From the NCBI RefSeq assembly GCF_000747095.1, contig NZ_JQGL01000006.1:1-64000 (forward strand): a stretch of 64,000 nucleotides of DNA, in the 5' to 3' direction. This DNA is from Sulfuricurvum sp. MLSB (GTDB lineage: Bacteria; Campylobacterota; Campylobacteria; Campylobacterales; Sulfurimonadaceae). Shown here piece by piece: positions 48,049 through 59,837 of the stretch. Under the pieces are notes generated by a model, which was not told the origin of the DNA, ran no database searches, and was given only the letters and a program-made list of their open reading frames with translations. The position numbers and the translations under genes were made by a program. How positions within the stretch are numbered: position 1 is the stretch's first letter; each line of letters begins with the position of its first letter.

Positions 48049-48073
48049 CAAGACCCGAGGGTCTTGTTTTTTT
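48049..48073 (+). terminator. Intrinsic terminator
   Basis: CAAGACCC-GA-GGGTCTTG followed by TTTTTTT. Confidence 0.85.
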
Positions 48074-48425
48074 AGAGTGCTGCTTTAGCTTGAGCGGTGA
48101 GAGCTGTGAAAGCTGCTGCATCGTTCATTGCCATGTCAGCAAGGATTTTGCGATCCAGGTCGATGTTAGCACGTTTAAGACCGTTCATGAAGTTAGAGTA
48201 GTTCATACCGTTCAAACGGCAAGCCGCATTGATACGAATAATCCACAATTTACGGAAATCCCGTTTTTTCTGTTTACGGTCACGGAATGCGTATACAAGT
48301 GAGCGCTCGAGCTGCTCTTTCGCTTTACGGAAATGTTTGCGTCTTCCGCTGTAGAAACCGCGTGCAAGTTTCAATACTTTTTTGTGACGTCTGCGTCTTA
48401 CGACACCTGTTTTTACTCTTGGCAT
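48072..48425 (-). CDS. rplT: 50S ribosomal protein L20
   Basis: [42 protein letters not shown]. Confidence 0.97.
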   Translation of the reverse strand: MPRVKTGVVRRRRHKKVLKLARGFYSGRRKHFRKAKEQLERSLVYAFRDRKQKKRDFRKLWIIRINAACRLNGMNYSNFMNGLKRANIDLDRKILADMAMNDAAAFTALTAQAKAAL

Positions 48426-48525
48426 TGTTTTCCTTTCTTTACCCGGTACATCTTAATTTTAATGACGGGGTGCCGCTTTTTGCGGTCTTGCCCAGACGAA
48501 TCTGGAGGGTATTATCGTGGCGTAA

Positions 48526-48720
48526 TTAGCCTACGATCATCTTTTTGATGGCTTTTTCATCGACTTTAGCAACCACTTTAGGAGTGTTTTGCTTGCGACG
48601 AGTAGTTGCATCTTGTTTTGTCAAAATGTGGCTGCGGAATGCTGTACCACGTTTGATGCTGCCGTTTTTCTTTACTTTGAAGCGTTTGACCGCTCCTTTT
48701 ACCGACTTCATTTTTGGCAT
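48526..48720 (-). CDS. rpmI: 50S ribosomal protein L35
   Basis: [36 protein letters not shown]. Confidence 0.97.
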   Translation of the reverse strand: MPKMKSVKGAVKRFKVKKNGSIKRGTAFRSHILTKQDATTRRKQNTPKVVAKVDEKAIKKMIVG

Positions 48721-48844
48721 CGACTGGATCCTTTCGCAAAAATTCTCTAAAAGAGGGGCGAATTATACCATAAAAAAGATTGTATCATTATATTAATCGA
48801 GATTGGCCATGCCGAAGCATGGCACGAAGAACGGAAGGAGACGA

Positions 48845-49375
48845 TTACTTTTTATCGTCTTTTTTCGGAAGAATCATCATATTGCAGTAACGCCCTTCCA
48901 TTGCGGGGGCTTTATACATCGTACCGATGTCTTCGACCATCGGCCAGACACGTTGCAATACGGCTGCTGCCGCTTCTGGATGGGCCATTTCACGGCCGCG
49001 AAGGAATACGCGGAAATGAACGTGTTTTCCCTCTTCGAGGAATTCACGGGCGTGTTTTACTTTGTACCCGATGTCGTTGTCGGCGATCTTGACGGAAAGC
49101 TTGATCTCTTTGACTTCAACTTTGGTCTGCTTTTTACGCGCCTCTTTTTTCTTTTTTTCTTCTTGGTAATGAAACTTACCGTAGTCCATGATTTTTGCGA
49201 CGGGAGGCTTTGCATCCGGAGAAATGAGAACCAGATCCAGTCCCATATCGTTTGCTTTGTTCATCGCTTCCTGGATGGAGACGATACCTAACGCTTCACC
49301 GCCGTCGATGACGCAGCGTACCTCAGGGACCCTGATGTCTTCGTTCATCAGGACTCGGTCTTTTCTATTACTCAA
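48845..49375 (-). CDS. infC: Translation initiation factor IF-3 (TTG start)
   Basis: [58 protein letters not shown]. Confidence 0.96.
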   Translation of the reverse strand: MSNRKDRVLMNEDIRVPEVRCVIDGGEALGIVSIQEAMNKANDMGLDLVLISPDAKPPVAKIMDYGKFHYQEEKKKKEARKKQTKVEVKEIKLSVKIADNDIGYKVKHAREFLEEGKHVHFRVFLRGREMAHPEAAAAVLQRVWPMVEDIGTMYKAPAMEGRYCNMMILPKKDDKK

Positions 49376-51180
49376 AAATGTACCTCATTAATTTTTTCTT
49401 TAACCATCGAGAGGAATTCCGCCTCGCTCAGGTTGTATTGTTCGCGCGATCTGCGGTCACGAACCGCTACGCTCTTAGAGTTCACCTCTTCATCGCCTAA
49501 TACGATGATCATCGGAACACGCCCTTTTTCCGCCGTACGAATCCGTTTGTTGAGACTTTCGTTTTTATCGAAAATTTCAAAATCCGCACCCAAATCCATC
49601 AGTTTATCGGCCAACTCACGTGCGTAAGCCTCGTGTGTCGGGGCAATCGGAACGATCGCCACCTGCGTCGGAGCGATAAACATCGGGAATTCCCCAGCGT
49701 AATGCTCTGTCAATATACCAACAAATCGCTCAAATGAACCTAAAATCGCACGGTGAATCATCACCGGCTGTATTTTGGCGTTCTCTTCGCCGTTATATTC
49801 GAGCTCGAAACGCATCGGAAGGTTGAAATCGAGCTGGATCGTTCCGCACTGCCATTCACGTCCGATGGCATCGGTGATTTTAATGTCGATCTTCGGACCG
49901 TAAAACGCTCCGCCCCCTTCATCGATCTCATACGCGAGGTTGTGTTTTTCCATCGCCGTCTTCAGCGCATTCGTCGAGACTTCCCACACAGCATCGTCTC
50001 CGACCGCTTTTTCGGGTTTGGTGGAAATCATCATTTTGTAGTTAAATTCAAACGTACTCATGATTTTGTCAACAAAATCGACCACTTCAATGATCTGTTC
50101 TTCGATCTGATCGGCCGTACAGAAGATGTGTGCGTCATCTTGTGTAAACTCGCGTACCCGGAACAGTCCGTGAAGCGCTCCGGTCATCTCGTGGCGATGG
50201 ACAACGCCGTATTCGAAATATTTCAGCGGAAGATCGCGGTACGAATGCAAATCGTGTTCGTACACTTTGATATGGCCGACGCAGTTCATCGGTTTGACTC
50301 CGAATTCAAGTTCGTCGATGTGGGTGAAATACATGTTTTCGCCGTAGTTTTGGTAGTGACCGCTCACTTTCCAAAGATCAGAGCGAAGCATTTCAGGACC
50401 GCGTACCGGCTCATATCCGCGTTTGCGGTGGGCCTTGAAAAGAAGCTGCTCAAGTCGTGAACGCATCCGTGCACCCGCAGGAAGCCAGATCGGGAATCCC
50501 GCGCCCACCTCTTCGCGGAACGTAAACAATTTCATCTCCGCACCGATTTTGCGATGGTCGCGCTTTTCGGCCTCGGCAATCATATCGAGGTGTGCTTTGA
50601 GCGACTCTTTGTCGGCAAATGCGATACCGTAGATACGGGTCAGCATCTCGTTTTTGCTGTCCCCGCCCAGATAGGCCCCGGAAATTTTGGTCAGTTTGAA
50701 ATAGCGCAGCAAACCGACATTCGGCAAATGGGGACCGCGGCAAAGGTCTTCGAAGTCGCCTTGTTTGTAGATCGATACGGTATCGCTCGGGATGCGATCC
50801 ATAACCGCCTGCTTCAGATGATCGTTCGCAAATTTGGCGCGCGCTTCATCTTTGGTGATCTCGTAACGTTCAATCTTCTCTTTGCCTTTGGCAATATCGA
50901 GCATTTTTTTCTCGATGGTTTTCAAATCTTCTTCGCTGATGTGCTCATTGACTTTGAAATCGTAATAGAATCCCTCTTTGACGACGGGACCGACGAAGAA
51001 TTTCGCATCGGTGTAAAGCGCTTTGACCGCTTCGGCCATCAGGTGAGCACACGAGTGGCGGATCACTTCAAGTGCTTCGGGAGAGTTGTCGTAACCGATC
51101 TCTTCGCCGCTGATTCCCTGCGCCTGCGCAGTTTGCAAGTCGACGATCTGATCGTTATGTTTGATCGCAATAATATCCAT
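49372..51180 (-). CDS. thrS: Threonyl-tRNA synthetase
   Basis: [39 protein letters not shown], class II synthetase motifs. Confidence 0.97.
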   Translation of the reverse strand: MDIIAIKHNDQIVDLQTAQAQGISGEEIGYDNSPEALEVIRHSCAHLMAEAVKALYTDAKFFVGPVVKEGFYYDFKVNEHISEEDLKTIEKKMLDIAKGKEKIERYEITKDEARAKFANDHLKQAVMDRIPSDTVSIYKQGDFEDLCRGPHLPNVGLLRYFKLTKISGAYLGGDSKNEMLTRIYGIAFADKESLKAHLDMIAEAEKRDHRKIGAEMKLFTFREEVGAGFPIWLPAGARMRSRLEQLLFKAHRKRGYEPVRGPEMLRSDLWKVSGHYQNYGENMYFTHIDELEFGVKPMNCVGHIKVYEHDLHSYRDLPLKYFEYGVVHRHEMTGALHGLFRVREFTQDDAHIFCTADQIEEQIIEVVDFVDKIMSTFEFNYKMMISTKPEKAVGDDAVWEVSTNALKTAMEKHNLAYEIDEGGGAFYGPKIDIKITDAIGREWQCGTIQLDFNLPMRFELEYNGEENAKIQPVMIHRAILGSFERFVGILTEHYAGEFPMFIAPTQVAIVPIAPTHEAYARELADKLMDLGADFEIFDKNESLNKRIRTAEKGRVPMIIVLGDEEVNSKSVAVRDRRSREQYNLSEAEFLSMVKEKINEVHF

Positions 51181-51288
51181 AAGGGTAAACCTTGTGTGAG
51201 AAAATATCGCGGATTATACGAAATTGTTGATTGGATTGAGATTAAACGAGTTGAAAAATACGTAATTTTGGGGAAATTTAAGAAAGAA

Positions 51289-51364
51289 TGGTGGCCACAA
51301 CAGGACTTGAACCTGTGACCACTACCATGTCAAGGTAGTGCTCTACCAACTGAGCTATGCGACC
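51289..51364 (-). tRNA. tRNA-Val (GAC)
   Basis: Reverse complement GGTCGCATAGCTCAGTTGGTAGAGCACTACCTTGACATGGTAGTGGTCACAGGTTCAAGTCCTGTTGTGGCCACCA. Confidence 0.94.
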
Positions 51365-51407
51365 ATTAAGAGGGTGCAATTATAGCTGCTCAGAAGTTAA
51401 AAGTCAC

Positions 51408-51851
51408 TTAATTTTTACAGTAACGGGGGCGAAAATTCAAAATAAGTAGCCAGACAACCGCAATATCGATCATCACATCGGCAAAATTAAAGACGGCAAA
51501 GTCAAATCCACAGTGCCAGTACACGTAGTCGACAACCCCTCCGTGAACAAACCGGTCGTACACATTCGACGCTCCGGCTCCGACCATAATCCCGACGGGA
51601 AGGACGTAGCATGATTTCTTCAGCCACAGCGTATAGCCGACGACACCGGCGAGCAGCGCTATCTGTATCCATTTAAGCGCCTCCTCCAAAAAAGCGAACA
51701 TCGAAAAAGCGACCCCGCGGTTATAAACCAAAATCAGATCGATACAATTCGTGTAGTACCGAAGCCCTTCGACAAAAAGGGTTTTGATGTTCTGGTCGAT
51801 GATAAAAATACCGAGCGCGGCAAACGCCAGAACAACAAGAGGCCTAAGCAT
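51408..51851 (-). CDS. lspA: Lipoprotein signal peptidase
   Basis: [43 protein letters not shown]. Confidence 0.93.
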   Translation of the reverse strand: MLRPLVVLAFAALGIFIIDQNIKTLFVEGLRYYTNCIDLILVYNRGVAFSMFAFLEEALKWIQIALLAGVVGYTLWLKKSCYVLPVGIMVGAGASNVYDRFVHGGVVDYVYWHCGFDFAVFNFADVMIDIAVVWLLILNFRPRYCKN

Positions 51852-53184
51852 TCAGCGCCTTTTCGAAAAACGCCACGAGACGCTCCATCGCTTTCTCCAT
51901 CGCTTTGGCATCTTTTCCTTCAAGCAGGATTCGAAGCTTGTTCTCCGTCCCGGAATAGCGGATCAGATGACGCATATGGAGCGCTTCGACCGCTTCAAGT
52001 TCGGCCGCCAGTCCGTCAATCTGCTCAAGCGGTTTTTTCGTCTTGACTTTGATGTTGACCAATTTTTGGGGATAGAGTTTAAACGGACGAAGCACCTTGC
52101 TCGCCTTCTCCCCCGATGTAAGGAGGAGGGCTAAAATCTGCAATGCGCTTACCAATCCGTCACCCGTTTTGGCGTAATCGTGCATAATGATGTGACCGCT
52201 TTGTTCACCGCCGAAATTGATACCGTTGTCGCGCATCACTTCCAGTACGTATTTGTCCCCGACGTTGGAACGGAAAAGTTTTAAACCGTTCTCACCCATC
52301 GTATCTTCCAACGCCTGATTGCTCATCACCGTTGCGACGATTCCGCCCCCTTTGAGCTGACCGCTGCGATGCAAAAACAACCCGAGCGCCCCCAGAACCT
52401 GATCGCCGTCGACCTCATCGCCGTTCTCATCCACGACAATAAGCCGATCGGCATCCCCATCAAGTGCAAGGCCTATGTCGGCGCGGTACTGCTTGACCGC
52501 TTCGCGCAAATCTTTAGTGTGGAGTGCGCCGCATCCTTCGTTGATGTTAAACCCGTTCGGTTTGTCGTGCAGAACGATCACTTCGGCACCCAGCTCTTCA
52601 AGGACCGTCGGTCCTACTTTGTAGCCTGCTCCGTTGGCGGTATCCAAAACGATCCGAAGCCCCTGCAATGTCAAATCGCGGCAAAACGAATTTTTGAGCT
52701 GGACGATGTAGCGTCCGATGACGTCGTCGATCCGCTTGGCACTTCCGATCTGTTTGCCGGTCACATGCCCCTCTTCCAAACGGATTTTGTCCTGAGCGAT
52801 CATCTCGATCTGCGCTTCGATCTCTTCGGAAAGCTTGTTACCGTGCGCGTCGAAAAATTTGATTCCGTTGTCTTCATAGGGGTTATGGCTTGCCGAGATC
52901 ATAATCCCCGCATCGCAGCGCATGTTCTCCGTCAGAAACGCGATTGCCGGCGTCGGCATCGGTCCGATCTGTACGACGTCGTAACCCACCGCCGTCAAAC
53001 CGCTGACGATCGCATTTTCGATCATATAACCGCTTCGGCGCGTATCTTTGCCGACCAGAATTTTTTTCGTCCGAGCATGGTCACGAAAATAGATTCCCGC
53101 CGCCATCGCTACGCGCATCGCGAGTTCCGCTGTCAGAAACGATCCTGCTTCCCCCCGTACCCCATCGGTTCCAAAAAGTTTCAT
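51844..53184 (-). CDS. glmM: Phosphoglucosamine mutase
   Basis: [40 protein letters not shown]; likely start 53184. Confidence 0.96.
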   Translation of the reverse strand: MKLFGTDGVRGEAGSFLTAELAMRVAMAAGIYFRDHARTKKILVGKDTRRSGYMIENAIVSGLTAVGYDVVQIGPMPTPAIAFLTENMRCDAGIMISASHNPYEDNGIKFFDAHGNKLSEEIEAQIEMIAQDKIRLEEGHVTGKQIGSAKRIDDVIGRYIVQLKNSFCRDLTLQGLRIVLDTANGAGYKVGPTVLEELGAEVIVLHDKPNGFNINEGCGALHTKDLREAVKQYRADIGLALDGDADRLIVVDENGDEVDGDQVLGALGLFLHRSGQLKGGGIVATVMSNQALEDTMGENGLKLFRSNVGDKYVLEVMRDNGINFGGEQSGHIIMHDYAKTGDGLVSALQILALLLTSGEKASKVLRPFKLYPQKLVNIKVKTKKPLEQIDGLAAELEAVEALHMRHLIRYSGTENKLRILLEGKDAKAMEKAMERLVAFFEKALNA

Positions 53185-53448
53185 AAATTTTTCTTCCTTT
53201 TGTTTGATGTTATACGCTAAAACGAATTTATCCGTTTTAGCGGCAAGGACTAAAGTCCTTTGCAATCCCCTAAAGCTACAAAAACTACCGTTTTTGAGAA
53301 TATTTAGAAGTATCTATTTATTTAAGAAATTCTTAGCATTAACAATTACTAAAACTTTTTTATGTCAAAATCTATAAATTTTAACTTAAATTTAATCATC
53401 TTTAAGGCAATATTCTACCCTAAAAAAAATTCGACAAGGATAAATGCC

Positions 53449-53712
53449 ATGGCAAACCATAAGTCAGCATTGAAACGTATCCGTCAGACCGAAAAGCGCA
53501 CTGAGCGTAACCGGTTCTACCGCACACGTGTAAAAAACATCGTTAAAGCAGTTCGCACTGCTGTAGAAGCAGGCAATAAAGAAGAGGCAAAAGCCGCTCT
53601 TATTATTGCTAACGCCAACCTTCACAAATATGTTAGCAAAGGTGTCTTGAAAAAAGAGACTGCCGCTCGCAAAGTTAGCCGCCTCCACCTCGCTGTCAAC
53701 AAATTAGCGTAA
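53449..53712 (+). CDS. rpsT: 30S ribosomal protein S20
   Basis: [30 protein letters not shown]. Confidence 0.97.
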   Translation: MANHKSALKRIRQTEKRTERNRFYRTRVKNIVKAVRTAVEAGNKEEAKAALIIANANLHKYVSKGVLKKETAARKVSRLHLAVNKLA

Positions 53713-53769
53713 CCACCTTTTTTGCTTTGCCTCTTTTGAGGCAACCCATCCCCTTTTTGGACTATCACC

Positions 53770-54837
53770 ATGCTAGCCGACAAACTCACCCCTTTCATCA
53801 ACCGTTACAACGAACTCACCGAGCTGCTTAGTTCACCCGATATCGGCAACGATATCAAGCGGATGACCGACCTTTCCAAAGAGCAATCGTCGCTGCAGCC
53901 GATTTACACCAAAGCGACCGAATACAAAAAGCTTCTTTCCGATATCGAGGAGAACAAAGCGCTCGCTTTCGATGCGGAGCTGGGAGAACTGGCCAAAGAG
54001 GAGCTTAAATCGCTGGAACCTCAGATAGAACCCCTCGAAGAAGAGATCAAAAAACTCCTGATCCCTGCCGATCCTAACGACAAGCGTAACATCTACATCG
54101 AGCTGCGTGCCGGCACCGGCGGAGATGAGGCGGCATTGTTCGTCGGCGATCTATTTAATGCTTACGTCCGTTACGCCGATGTCAAGGGATGGAAAATCGA
54201 ACTGATGAGTTCCAGCCCTTCCGATGCGGGAGGATACAAAGAGATCATCGCCCTGATCAAAGGGGAGCAGGTCTATTCACGTCTCAAATACGAGGCGGGA
54301 ACGCACCGCGTTCAGCGGGTTCCCGCAACCGAATCGCAAGGACGGGTCCACACTTCGGCGATCACCGTCGCGGTGATGCCCGAAGTCGATGACGTCGAGA
54401 TCACCATCAACGAAAACGAGCTCAAAATTGATGTCATGCGCTCCAGCGGATGCGGCGGCCAAAGCGTCAACACGACCGACTCGGCGGTTCGGATCACCCA
54501 TATCCCGACCGGAATCGTGGTTACCAATCAGGACGAAAAATCGCAGCACAAAAATAAAGACAAGGCGATGAAGATTCTCAAAGCGCGTCTGTATGAAATG
54601 CAGATTCAGGAAGCCAAAGAAAAAGAGATGAACGAGCGTAAAGAGCAGGTAGGAACCGGGGATCGTTCAGGGCGCATCCGCACCTATAACTATCCGCAAA
54701 ACCGAATCTCCGACCACCGTATCAACCTCACCCTCTACCGCCTCGATGAGATCATGCAGGGGGGATTGATGGATGACATCATCGAACCGCTGATCGCCGA
54801 TGCGCAGGCAAAGCTCATGGAGCAGAACGGGCTATAA
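53770..54837 (+). CDS. prfA: Peptide chain release factor 1
   Basis: [60 protein letters not shown]. Confidence 0.97.
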   Translation: MLADKLTPFINRYNELTELLSSPDIGNDIKRMTDLSKEQSSLQPIYTKATEYKKLLSDIEENKALAFDAELGELAKEELKSLEPQIEPLEEEIKKLLIPADPNDKRNIYIELRAGTGGDEAALFVGDLFNAYVRYADVKGWKIELMSSSPSDAGGYKEIIALIKGEQVYSRLKYEAGTHRVQRVPATESQGRVHTSAITVAVMPEVDDVEITINENELKIDVMRSSGCGGQSVNTTDSAVRITHIPTGIVVTNQDEKSQHKNKDKAMKILKARLYEMQIQEAKEKEMNERKEQVGTGDRSGRIRTYNYPQNRISDHRINLTLYRLDEIMQGGLMDDIIEPLIADAQAKLMEQNGL

Positions 54838-54841
54838 CCCC

Positions 54842-55591
54842 CTAGTCTCTCCAGAGCGTCTCAAATACCCCTTTCACTTCCCCTTTGAACGTAATCGTCC
54901 CCTCATCAAACCCCAGATACAGCGTCTCTGCGCTTTTCGGATAAACACGCGCATGATCCGCAACCAAACCCTCGATTGACGCACGATAAAAACACGCTGC
55001 CATCCCTGTTCCGCACGCTAGCGTCTCATCTTCTACCCCACGCTCATAGGTGCGCACCCGCATACTTCCATCAGCATTTATACCCGCAATGTTCACATTG
55101 GCATTGTATTTGTGACGAAGCTCTCTCGCCATCGAAATATTAAAATGTTCCATGTCGGCATCGAAGGTAACAAGATGAGGAACGCCCGTATCGATGAGCC
55201 ACCATGTCATTTCATGCTCTATAATCGCGTCGTTTATAACAAGCGGAGGGGTTAGATCACTCTGAACCATATCTCCCTCCACACTCGCTTTTATCAGCCC
55301 TGCACCCGTTAAAAACTCCATACTCTCACCGGCTAATCCAAAACGATGGGCATAATGAGCGCACGCGCGGCTTCCGTTGCCGCACATCGACGCGGTCGAG
55401 CCGTCGGCATTGTAAAATTCCCACTCGAAATCATGGCTCTCATGAGGAAGAAGGACAATTAGTCCATCCGCACCGATGCCGTTTTGACGATCACACAGGG
55501 TTCGGGCAAGTCCGGAACGATCTGCTCCGCAGAAAGCGTGAAAGATGACGAAATCGTTGCCGCTGGCGCAGTATTTGGCGATTTGAAGCAT
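54842..55591 (-). CDS. dapF: Diaminopimelate epimerase
   Basis: KYCASGNDFVIF, MCGNGSRACAHYA, ETLACGTGMAAC; likely start MLQIAKYCASG at 55591. Confidence 0.94.
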   Translation of the reverse strand: MLQIAKYCASGNDFVIFHAFCGADRSGLARTLCDRQNGIGADGLIVLLPHESHDFEWEFYNADGSTASMCGNGSRACAHYAHRFGLAGESMEFLTGAGLIKASVEGDMVQSDLTPPLVINDAIIEHEMTWWLIDTGVPHLVTFDADMEHFNISMARELRHKYNANVNIAGINADGSMRVRTYERGVEDETLACGTGMAACFYRASIEGLVADHARVYPKSAETLYLGFDEGTITFKGEVKGVFETLWRD

Positions 55592-55620
55592 ACAGGAATC
55601 CTTCGGAAAAATATATGCCA

Positions 55621-56226
55621 TTATACCTTAGGGGCGGGATAGAGCGCTTTAATCGTGTCGACGAACTGTTCACACTCTTTCTGGAGGTGTTTGAGGTTGG
55701 AGGAGTTATCGATAACCCACGTCGCGCGCGCTTTTTTCTCCTCGATATCCATCTGGCTCTCGATGCGGCGAAGCGATTCCTCTTGCGAAAAGCCGTTACG
55801 CTTCATAAACCGCTCAAGCTGAATCGCTTTGGGGGTATAGACGACGACGGAATGCTCGATCGGGTAGGAGGACGTTTCAAAAAAGAGGGGAATGTCGATC
55901 AGATAAGGATACCCCAAACGATCCTGCTTTTCGCTCGCTTCTTCGATGGCCGCGCGGATTTTCGGATGTAAAAAAGCTTCGAGCTTTTTTTTCGCTTCGG
56001 GATCGGCAAAGATTTTTTTCCCCAGAAGAGGACGGTTGACTTTGGTACCGCTTACGTATTCTTCGCCGAAATGTTCTCGTACCCAAAGATGGTTTTCATC
56101 CAGAATACGATGTGCGATGGTATCGGCATCGATAATCCGAAGGCCGTTCAGGGTAAGCAGCGACGCGACACTGCTTTTTCCCGTCGCAATCCCTCCCGTC
56201 AAAGCGATAGCGTATTTAAAAGCCAT
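55621..56226 (-). CDS. coaE: Dephospho-CoA kinase
   Basis: ALTGGIATGKSSVASLL, IDADTIAH, IDIPLFFE. Confidence 0.95.
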   Translation of the reverse strand: MAFKYAIALTGGIATGKSSVASLLTLNGLRIIDADTIAHRILDENHLWVREHFGEEYVSGTKVNRPLLGKKIFADPEAKKKLEAFLHPKIRAAIEEASEKQDRLGYPYLIDIPLFFETSSYPIEHSVVVYTPKAIQLERFMKRNGFSQEESLRRIESQMDIEEKKARATWVIDNSSNLKHLQKECEQFVDTIKALYPAPKV

Positions 56227-56783
56227 TAATTGCGGATAATGCCCAAATAATTTTTGCGGATATATTGCGGCATTGCGAACGCGGCGACATGGATATCGCA
56301 GTTATAATATTGGTGCCCTTCGAGAAGGTCGCTGCGCTGCAAGATCAAGTCGGCCGTCGGGTGGTATTCTTTGGAGCACAGCAACAACGTCGTGCCCTCT
56401 CCGACGTGATAGGGCATGATAATTTTGAAATAGTTGCCCAAAATCTGTATCAGTTTGGTATTTGCGGCCGTGTCGTCAAGACCCGGATGACGCACAACGC
56501 ACAATCCGTCTTCTTTGAGAATACGGTTAACATGAGCCAATGCCGCACTGTCTTCGCTGACGGTGCCGATCATAACGACATCCGCGCTGCTATCGGCTAC
56601 ATTACGCAAAGAACCAAGCAAATCGGAAGCAGGGGTATACGTAACTTCCACATCGCGATAACGGGCCAATTCACCTTTTAACGCAGCGGCATCGTTGCTT
56701 AAAACCAGAACTGACTGCGGATTTTTATGGGTACACATTGGAACATGAACCATCATTTCGGGGTAAATAAACGTTTTCATCAA
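56226..56783 (-). CDS. Spermidine synthase-like protein (short)
   Basis: 185 aa Rossmann-like with YIRKNYLGIIRN end; N-terminal MMKTFIYPEMMVHVPMCTHKNPQSVLVL. Confidence 0.65.
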   Translation of the reverse strand: MMKTFIYPEMMVHVPMCTHKNPQSVLVLSNDAAALKGELARYRDVEVTYTPASDLLGSLRNVADSSADVVMIGTVSEDSAALAHVNRILKEDGLCVVRHPGLDDTAANTKLIQILGNYFKIIMPYHVGEGTTLLLCSKEYHPTADLILQRSDLLEGHQYYNCDIHVAAFAMPQYIRKNYLGIIRN

Positions 56784-56938
56784 TTCGGTTGTCTCGTCTT
56801 TGCAGAATTTTTGAGCGATTGTAACATGCGGAGATTAAAAGGTATTGAATATTCCTTGCCTACTCCGACGTTAAAGGTTATAACGTTCCGTTTTGATATA
56901 ATTTCAACAGATCAATCCTATTCTAACGGAGTTTATAT

Positions 56939-57142
56939 ATGTGCGCAGAAAGAATTCAACGCTTCTTGATGGCGATCGTGCTGACGGTTTCGATGGTGCT
57001 GTTCGTAACCGGGCAAATGCAGTGGGCCGTCATCCTTCAAACGTTCGTCATCCTTATGGTTCTTGTATGGGCCTTTACCGATTTTTGCCCTTCACTATGG
57101 TTTTTTGGAAAACTTTTCGGAAAATATTCTCAAAAAGATTGA
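56939..57142 (+). CDS. Small DUF2892-like membrane protein
   Basis: MCAERIQRFLMAIVLTVSMVLFV...FCPSLWFFGKLFG. Confidence 0.65.
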   Translation: MCAERIQRFLMAIVLTVSMVLFVTGQMQWAVILQTFVILMVLVWAFTDFCPSLWFFGKLFGKYSQKD

Positions 57143-57220
57143 TTCCTAACAGCTCCCTCTAAATTTCCCCTAACTACTCTTGCGTTATAATTCCCTCACT
57201 ATTTTAGGTGAGGGATTTTT

Positions 57221-58216
57221 ATGAGCCAAATCAGCTACAAAGATGCCGGCGTCGATATCGATGCAGGGAACAGTTTCGTCGAAAACATCAAACCGCTGGT
57301 CAAATCGACCGTTGTCCCCGGAGTATTGGGCGGTATCGGCTCATTTGCGGGAGCTTTTGAACTCCCTACGGGGTATCGTGAACCGGTCATGCTTGCCGCA
57401 ACGGACGGCGTCGGAACTAAACTCAAACTGGCTATCGATTCAGGAATCCACAACACCGTCGGGATCGATCTCGTCGCAATGTGCGTCAATGACCTCATCT
57501 GTAATTTCGGTACCCCTTCGTTCTTCCTTGATTATTACGCAACGGGAAAACTGGATGTCGCTGCCGCAACGGCGGTTGTCGGCGGGATAGCCGAGGGATG
57601 CCGTCAGGCCGAATGTGCCCTTATCGGCGGTGAAACGGCGGAAATGCCGGGAATGTACCATTCGGATGATTACGATCTTGCCGGATTCGCCGTAGGGATC
57701 GGTGAAAAAAGCGAACTCGACCGTACGGGCAAAGTAACAGCCGGCGATATTCTGATCGCCCTTCCAAGTTCCGGGCTCCACTCAAACGGCTTCTCTCTCG
57801 CCCGCAAAGTACTCCTCGAAAAAATGGGGATGAAATTTGAAGACGAGTTCAACGGAAAACCGCTGATCGATACCTTGCTGACGCCGACGCGGATCTATGT
57901 CAAAACATTCAAAGCGCTGAAAAACAACATTCAGGCGCTTGCCCACATCACCGGCGGAGGAATCGTTGAAAACCTTCCCCGTGTCCTTCCCGAAGGGCTG
58001 CGCGCGGTAATCGACGAATCTTCGATCCGCGTCCTCCCTATTTTCGAACTGATCGGTCAGCATGTTGAACGTTCCGAAATGTTCCGTGCATTCAACATGG
58101 GTGTCGGTATGATCCTCGTTGTCCGCCCTGAAAACGTTGATCATGTCCTTGCCAACACCGACGGTTATGTCATCGGCCGCCTCGAAGAGGGCAAACGCGA
58201 AGCCGTCCTCGCTTAA
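57221..58216 (+). CDS. purM: Phosphoribosylformylglycinamidine cyclo-ligase
   Basis: YKDAGVDIDAGN, ATDGVGTKLKLAI, GGETAEMPGMY, HITGGGIVENLPRVLPEG. Confidence 0.97.
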   Translation: MSQISYKDAGVDIDAGNSFVENIKPLVKSTVVPGVLGGIGSFAGAFELPTGYREPVMLAATDGVGTKLKLAIDSGIHNTVGIDLVAMCVNDLICNFGTPSFFLDYYATGKLDVAAATAVVGGIAEGCRQAECALIGGETAEMPGMYHSDDYDLAGFAVGIGEKSELDRTGKVTAGDILIALPSSGLHSNGFSLARKVLLEKMGMKFEDEFNGKPLIDTLLTPTRIYVKTFKALKNNIQALAHITGGGIVENLPRVLPEGLRAVIDESSIRVLPIFELIGQHVERSEMFRAFNMGVGMILVVRPENVDHVLANTDGYVIGRLEEGKREAVLA

Positions 58217-58372
58217 CTCTCTTTTTTTCCGCCGCTTACAAAGCGGGGAATCCTCTCTCTCACCGAAAACATCCATTATCCCGGCAAACGTATTCAGCGT
58301 GTTTTGACAACGAGTAGATATAGTCTTGATACGGCTATCAACAATAAAGAAATGGATTATATTAAAGAAAGA

Positions 58373-58393
58373 AAAGGGGCGCTAGGCCCCTTT
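58373..58393. terminator. Bidirectional hairpin between purM and ccoG
   Basis: AAAGGGGC-GCTAG-GCCCCTTT. Confidence 0.6.
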
Positions 58394-58397
58394 GGAA

Positions 58398-59837
58398 TTA
58401 TTTGAGCAGATCTGCCCGAGGGAATGTAAACGTTGATTCGCGGAATACGATGACTTTTTCTTTGTCATCGATTGCATACGCGCGGATAGTGATCGGGATG
58501 ACCGTATCTTTGCGATCATCGTTAACCAGCATCTCATCGGTGTAAAGAACCACCACTTTTTTCTTGACGACGCCCGGCTTGACTTTGAACGGTTTGGCAG
58601 GCTGATCGATTTTGATCTTTCCTTCCATTCCCGCCGGTGCGATTACGTCGAAATAGTACTCATGATCTTCGTTCAAGGTGTTTTGCAAAAGGAACGTATA
58701 GGCATTGTCTACCCGCGTTTTCCCCTCATCCGTCTGGTTGATGGAATACAGGCGGTTTTCTTTATTGATATTGAGGAGCATATACTCTTTTTTGCTTCCC
58801 ATCATCGCCAGAATGATGCTGACGATAACCAACACCGCGATATATCCGAGGATTTTCGGACGCAAATAATGGGTTTTACCCTTCATAAACAACGTCTCTT
58901 TTTCACTCGACCACTCGACAAGGCTCGGTTTACCGAGTTTGCCCATGACTTCCGTACAGGCATCGACGCATTCGAGGCAGTTGATGCACTCAAGCTGCAA
59001 CCCTTTACGGATATCAATGTGCGTCGGACATACCGTGACGCAGCTTTCGCACGTCGTACACTCGGCTTTTGGATTGACGCTTAAAAGGTCGTTTTGTTTT
59101 GTAAAGACTTTTTCTTTGTTCTCATTATAGATGTCGCCGCCGCGATTAGGGTTGTAAATCGCCATAACGGTGTCGTCGTCATACAAAACGGACTGAATAC
59201 GCGAATAAGGGCATACGTAGACACAAAAATTTTCTTTGAGAAAAATAACGTCATAAACCAAAAACGCGACGATAACAAGAATCGAACCCACTAATACCGG
59301 GTGTTCCGAAGGGTTTTGGATATACGCCAGGAAATCTTCGGGCGGAACGAAATACCACATCAAATCGGCCGCCGCGACGAAAGCCAATCCCGTCCACAGC
59401 AAAAGCGCTACGACACGTTTGATTTTATTTTCCAATTTCGAATAATCGGGTTCTTGCTGTTTGTTTTTGATCCGCTTGCGCAGTCCGAGCAGTTTTGTTT
59501 CGATCAAATCGCGGTAGACAACGCGGAAAATGGTCTGCGGGCACATCCATCCGCAGAAAACCCGTCCGCCGAGCACCGTCAAACCGAAAACGCCGATAAA
59601 AAGGATCATCAGCAAAAACGGCATTAGATAAAGTTCTTGCATGTCAAACTGCACAAACATCAAATGAAGTTTGAGCTTATCGAAGCTGAGCAAAAAGAGA
59701 TGATTCCCATCCACTTGAATCCACGGGATCACCAATGACAATACGGTTATAAGGCCGTAAAACCAATATCTTTTAATCCGCAGGGGTGTCCACCCGGCCA
59801 AATATTCTTTCCCTCTCGGGGTCGTTTCTTCGCTCAT
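58398..59837 (-). CDS. ccoG: Cytochrome c oxidase accessory protein CcoG
   Basis: GGRVFCGWMCPQTIFR, CTTCESCVTVCPTHIDIRKGLQLECINCLECVDAC. Confidence 0.95.
   Translation of the reverse strand: MSEETTPRGKEYLAGWTPLRIKRYWFYGLITVLSLVIPWIQVDGNHLFLLSFDKLKLHLMFVQFDMQELYLMPFLLMILFIGVFGLTVLGGRVFCGWMCPQTIFRVVYRDLIETKLLGLRKRIKNKQQEPDYSKLENKIKRVVALLLWTGLAFVAAADLMWYFVPPEDFLAYIQNPSEHPVLVGSILVIVAFLVYDVIFLKENFCVYVCPYSRIQSVLYDDDTVMAIYNPNRGGDIYNENKEKVFTKQNDLLSVNPKAECTTCESCVTVCPTHIDIRKGLQLECINCLECVDACTEVMGKLGKPSLVEWSSEKETLFMKGKTHYLRPKILGYIAVLVIVSIILAMMGSKKEYMLLNINKENRLYSINQTDEGKTRVDNAYTFLLQNTLNEDHEYYFDVIAPAGMEGKIKIDQPAKPFKVKPGVVKKKVVVLYTDEMLVNDDRKDTVIPITIRAYAIDDKEKVIVFRESTFTFPRADLLK

Noticed and set aside
49753-50460. 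235-aa + strand ORF (and 50554-51318)
   Set aside because: Antisense to thrS, which has unambiguous synthetase motifs
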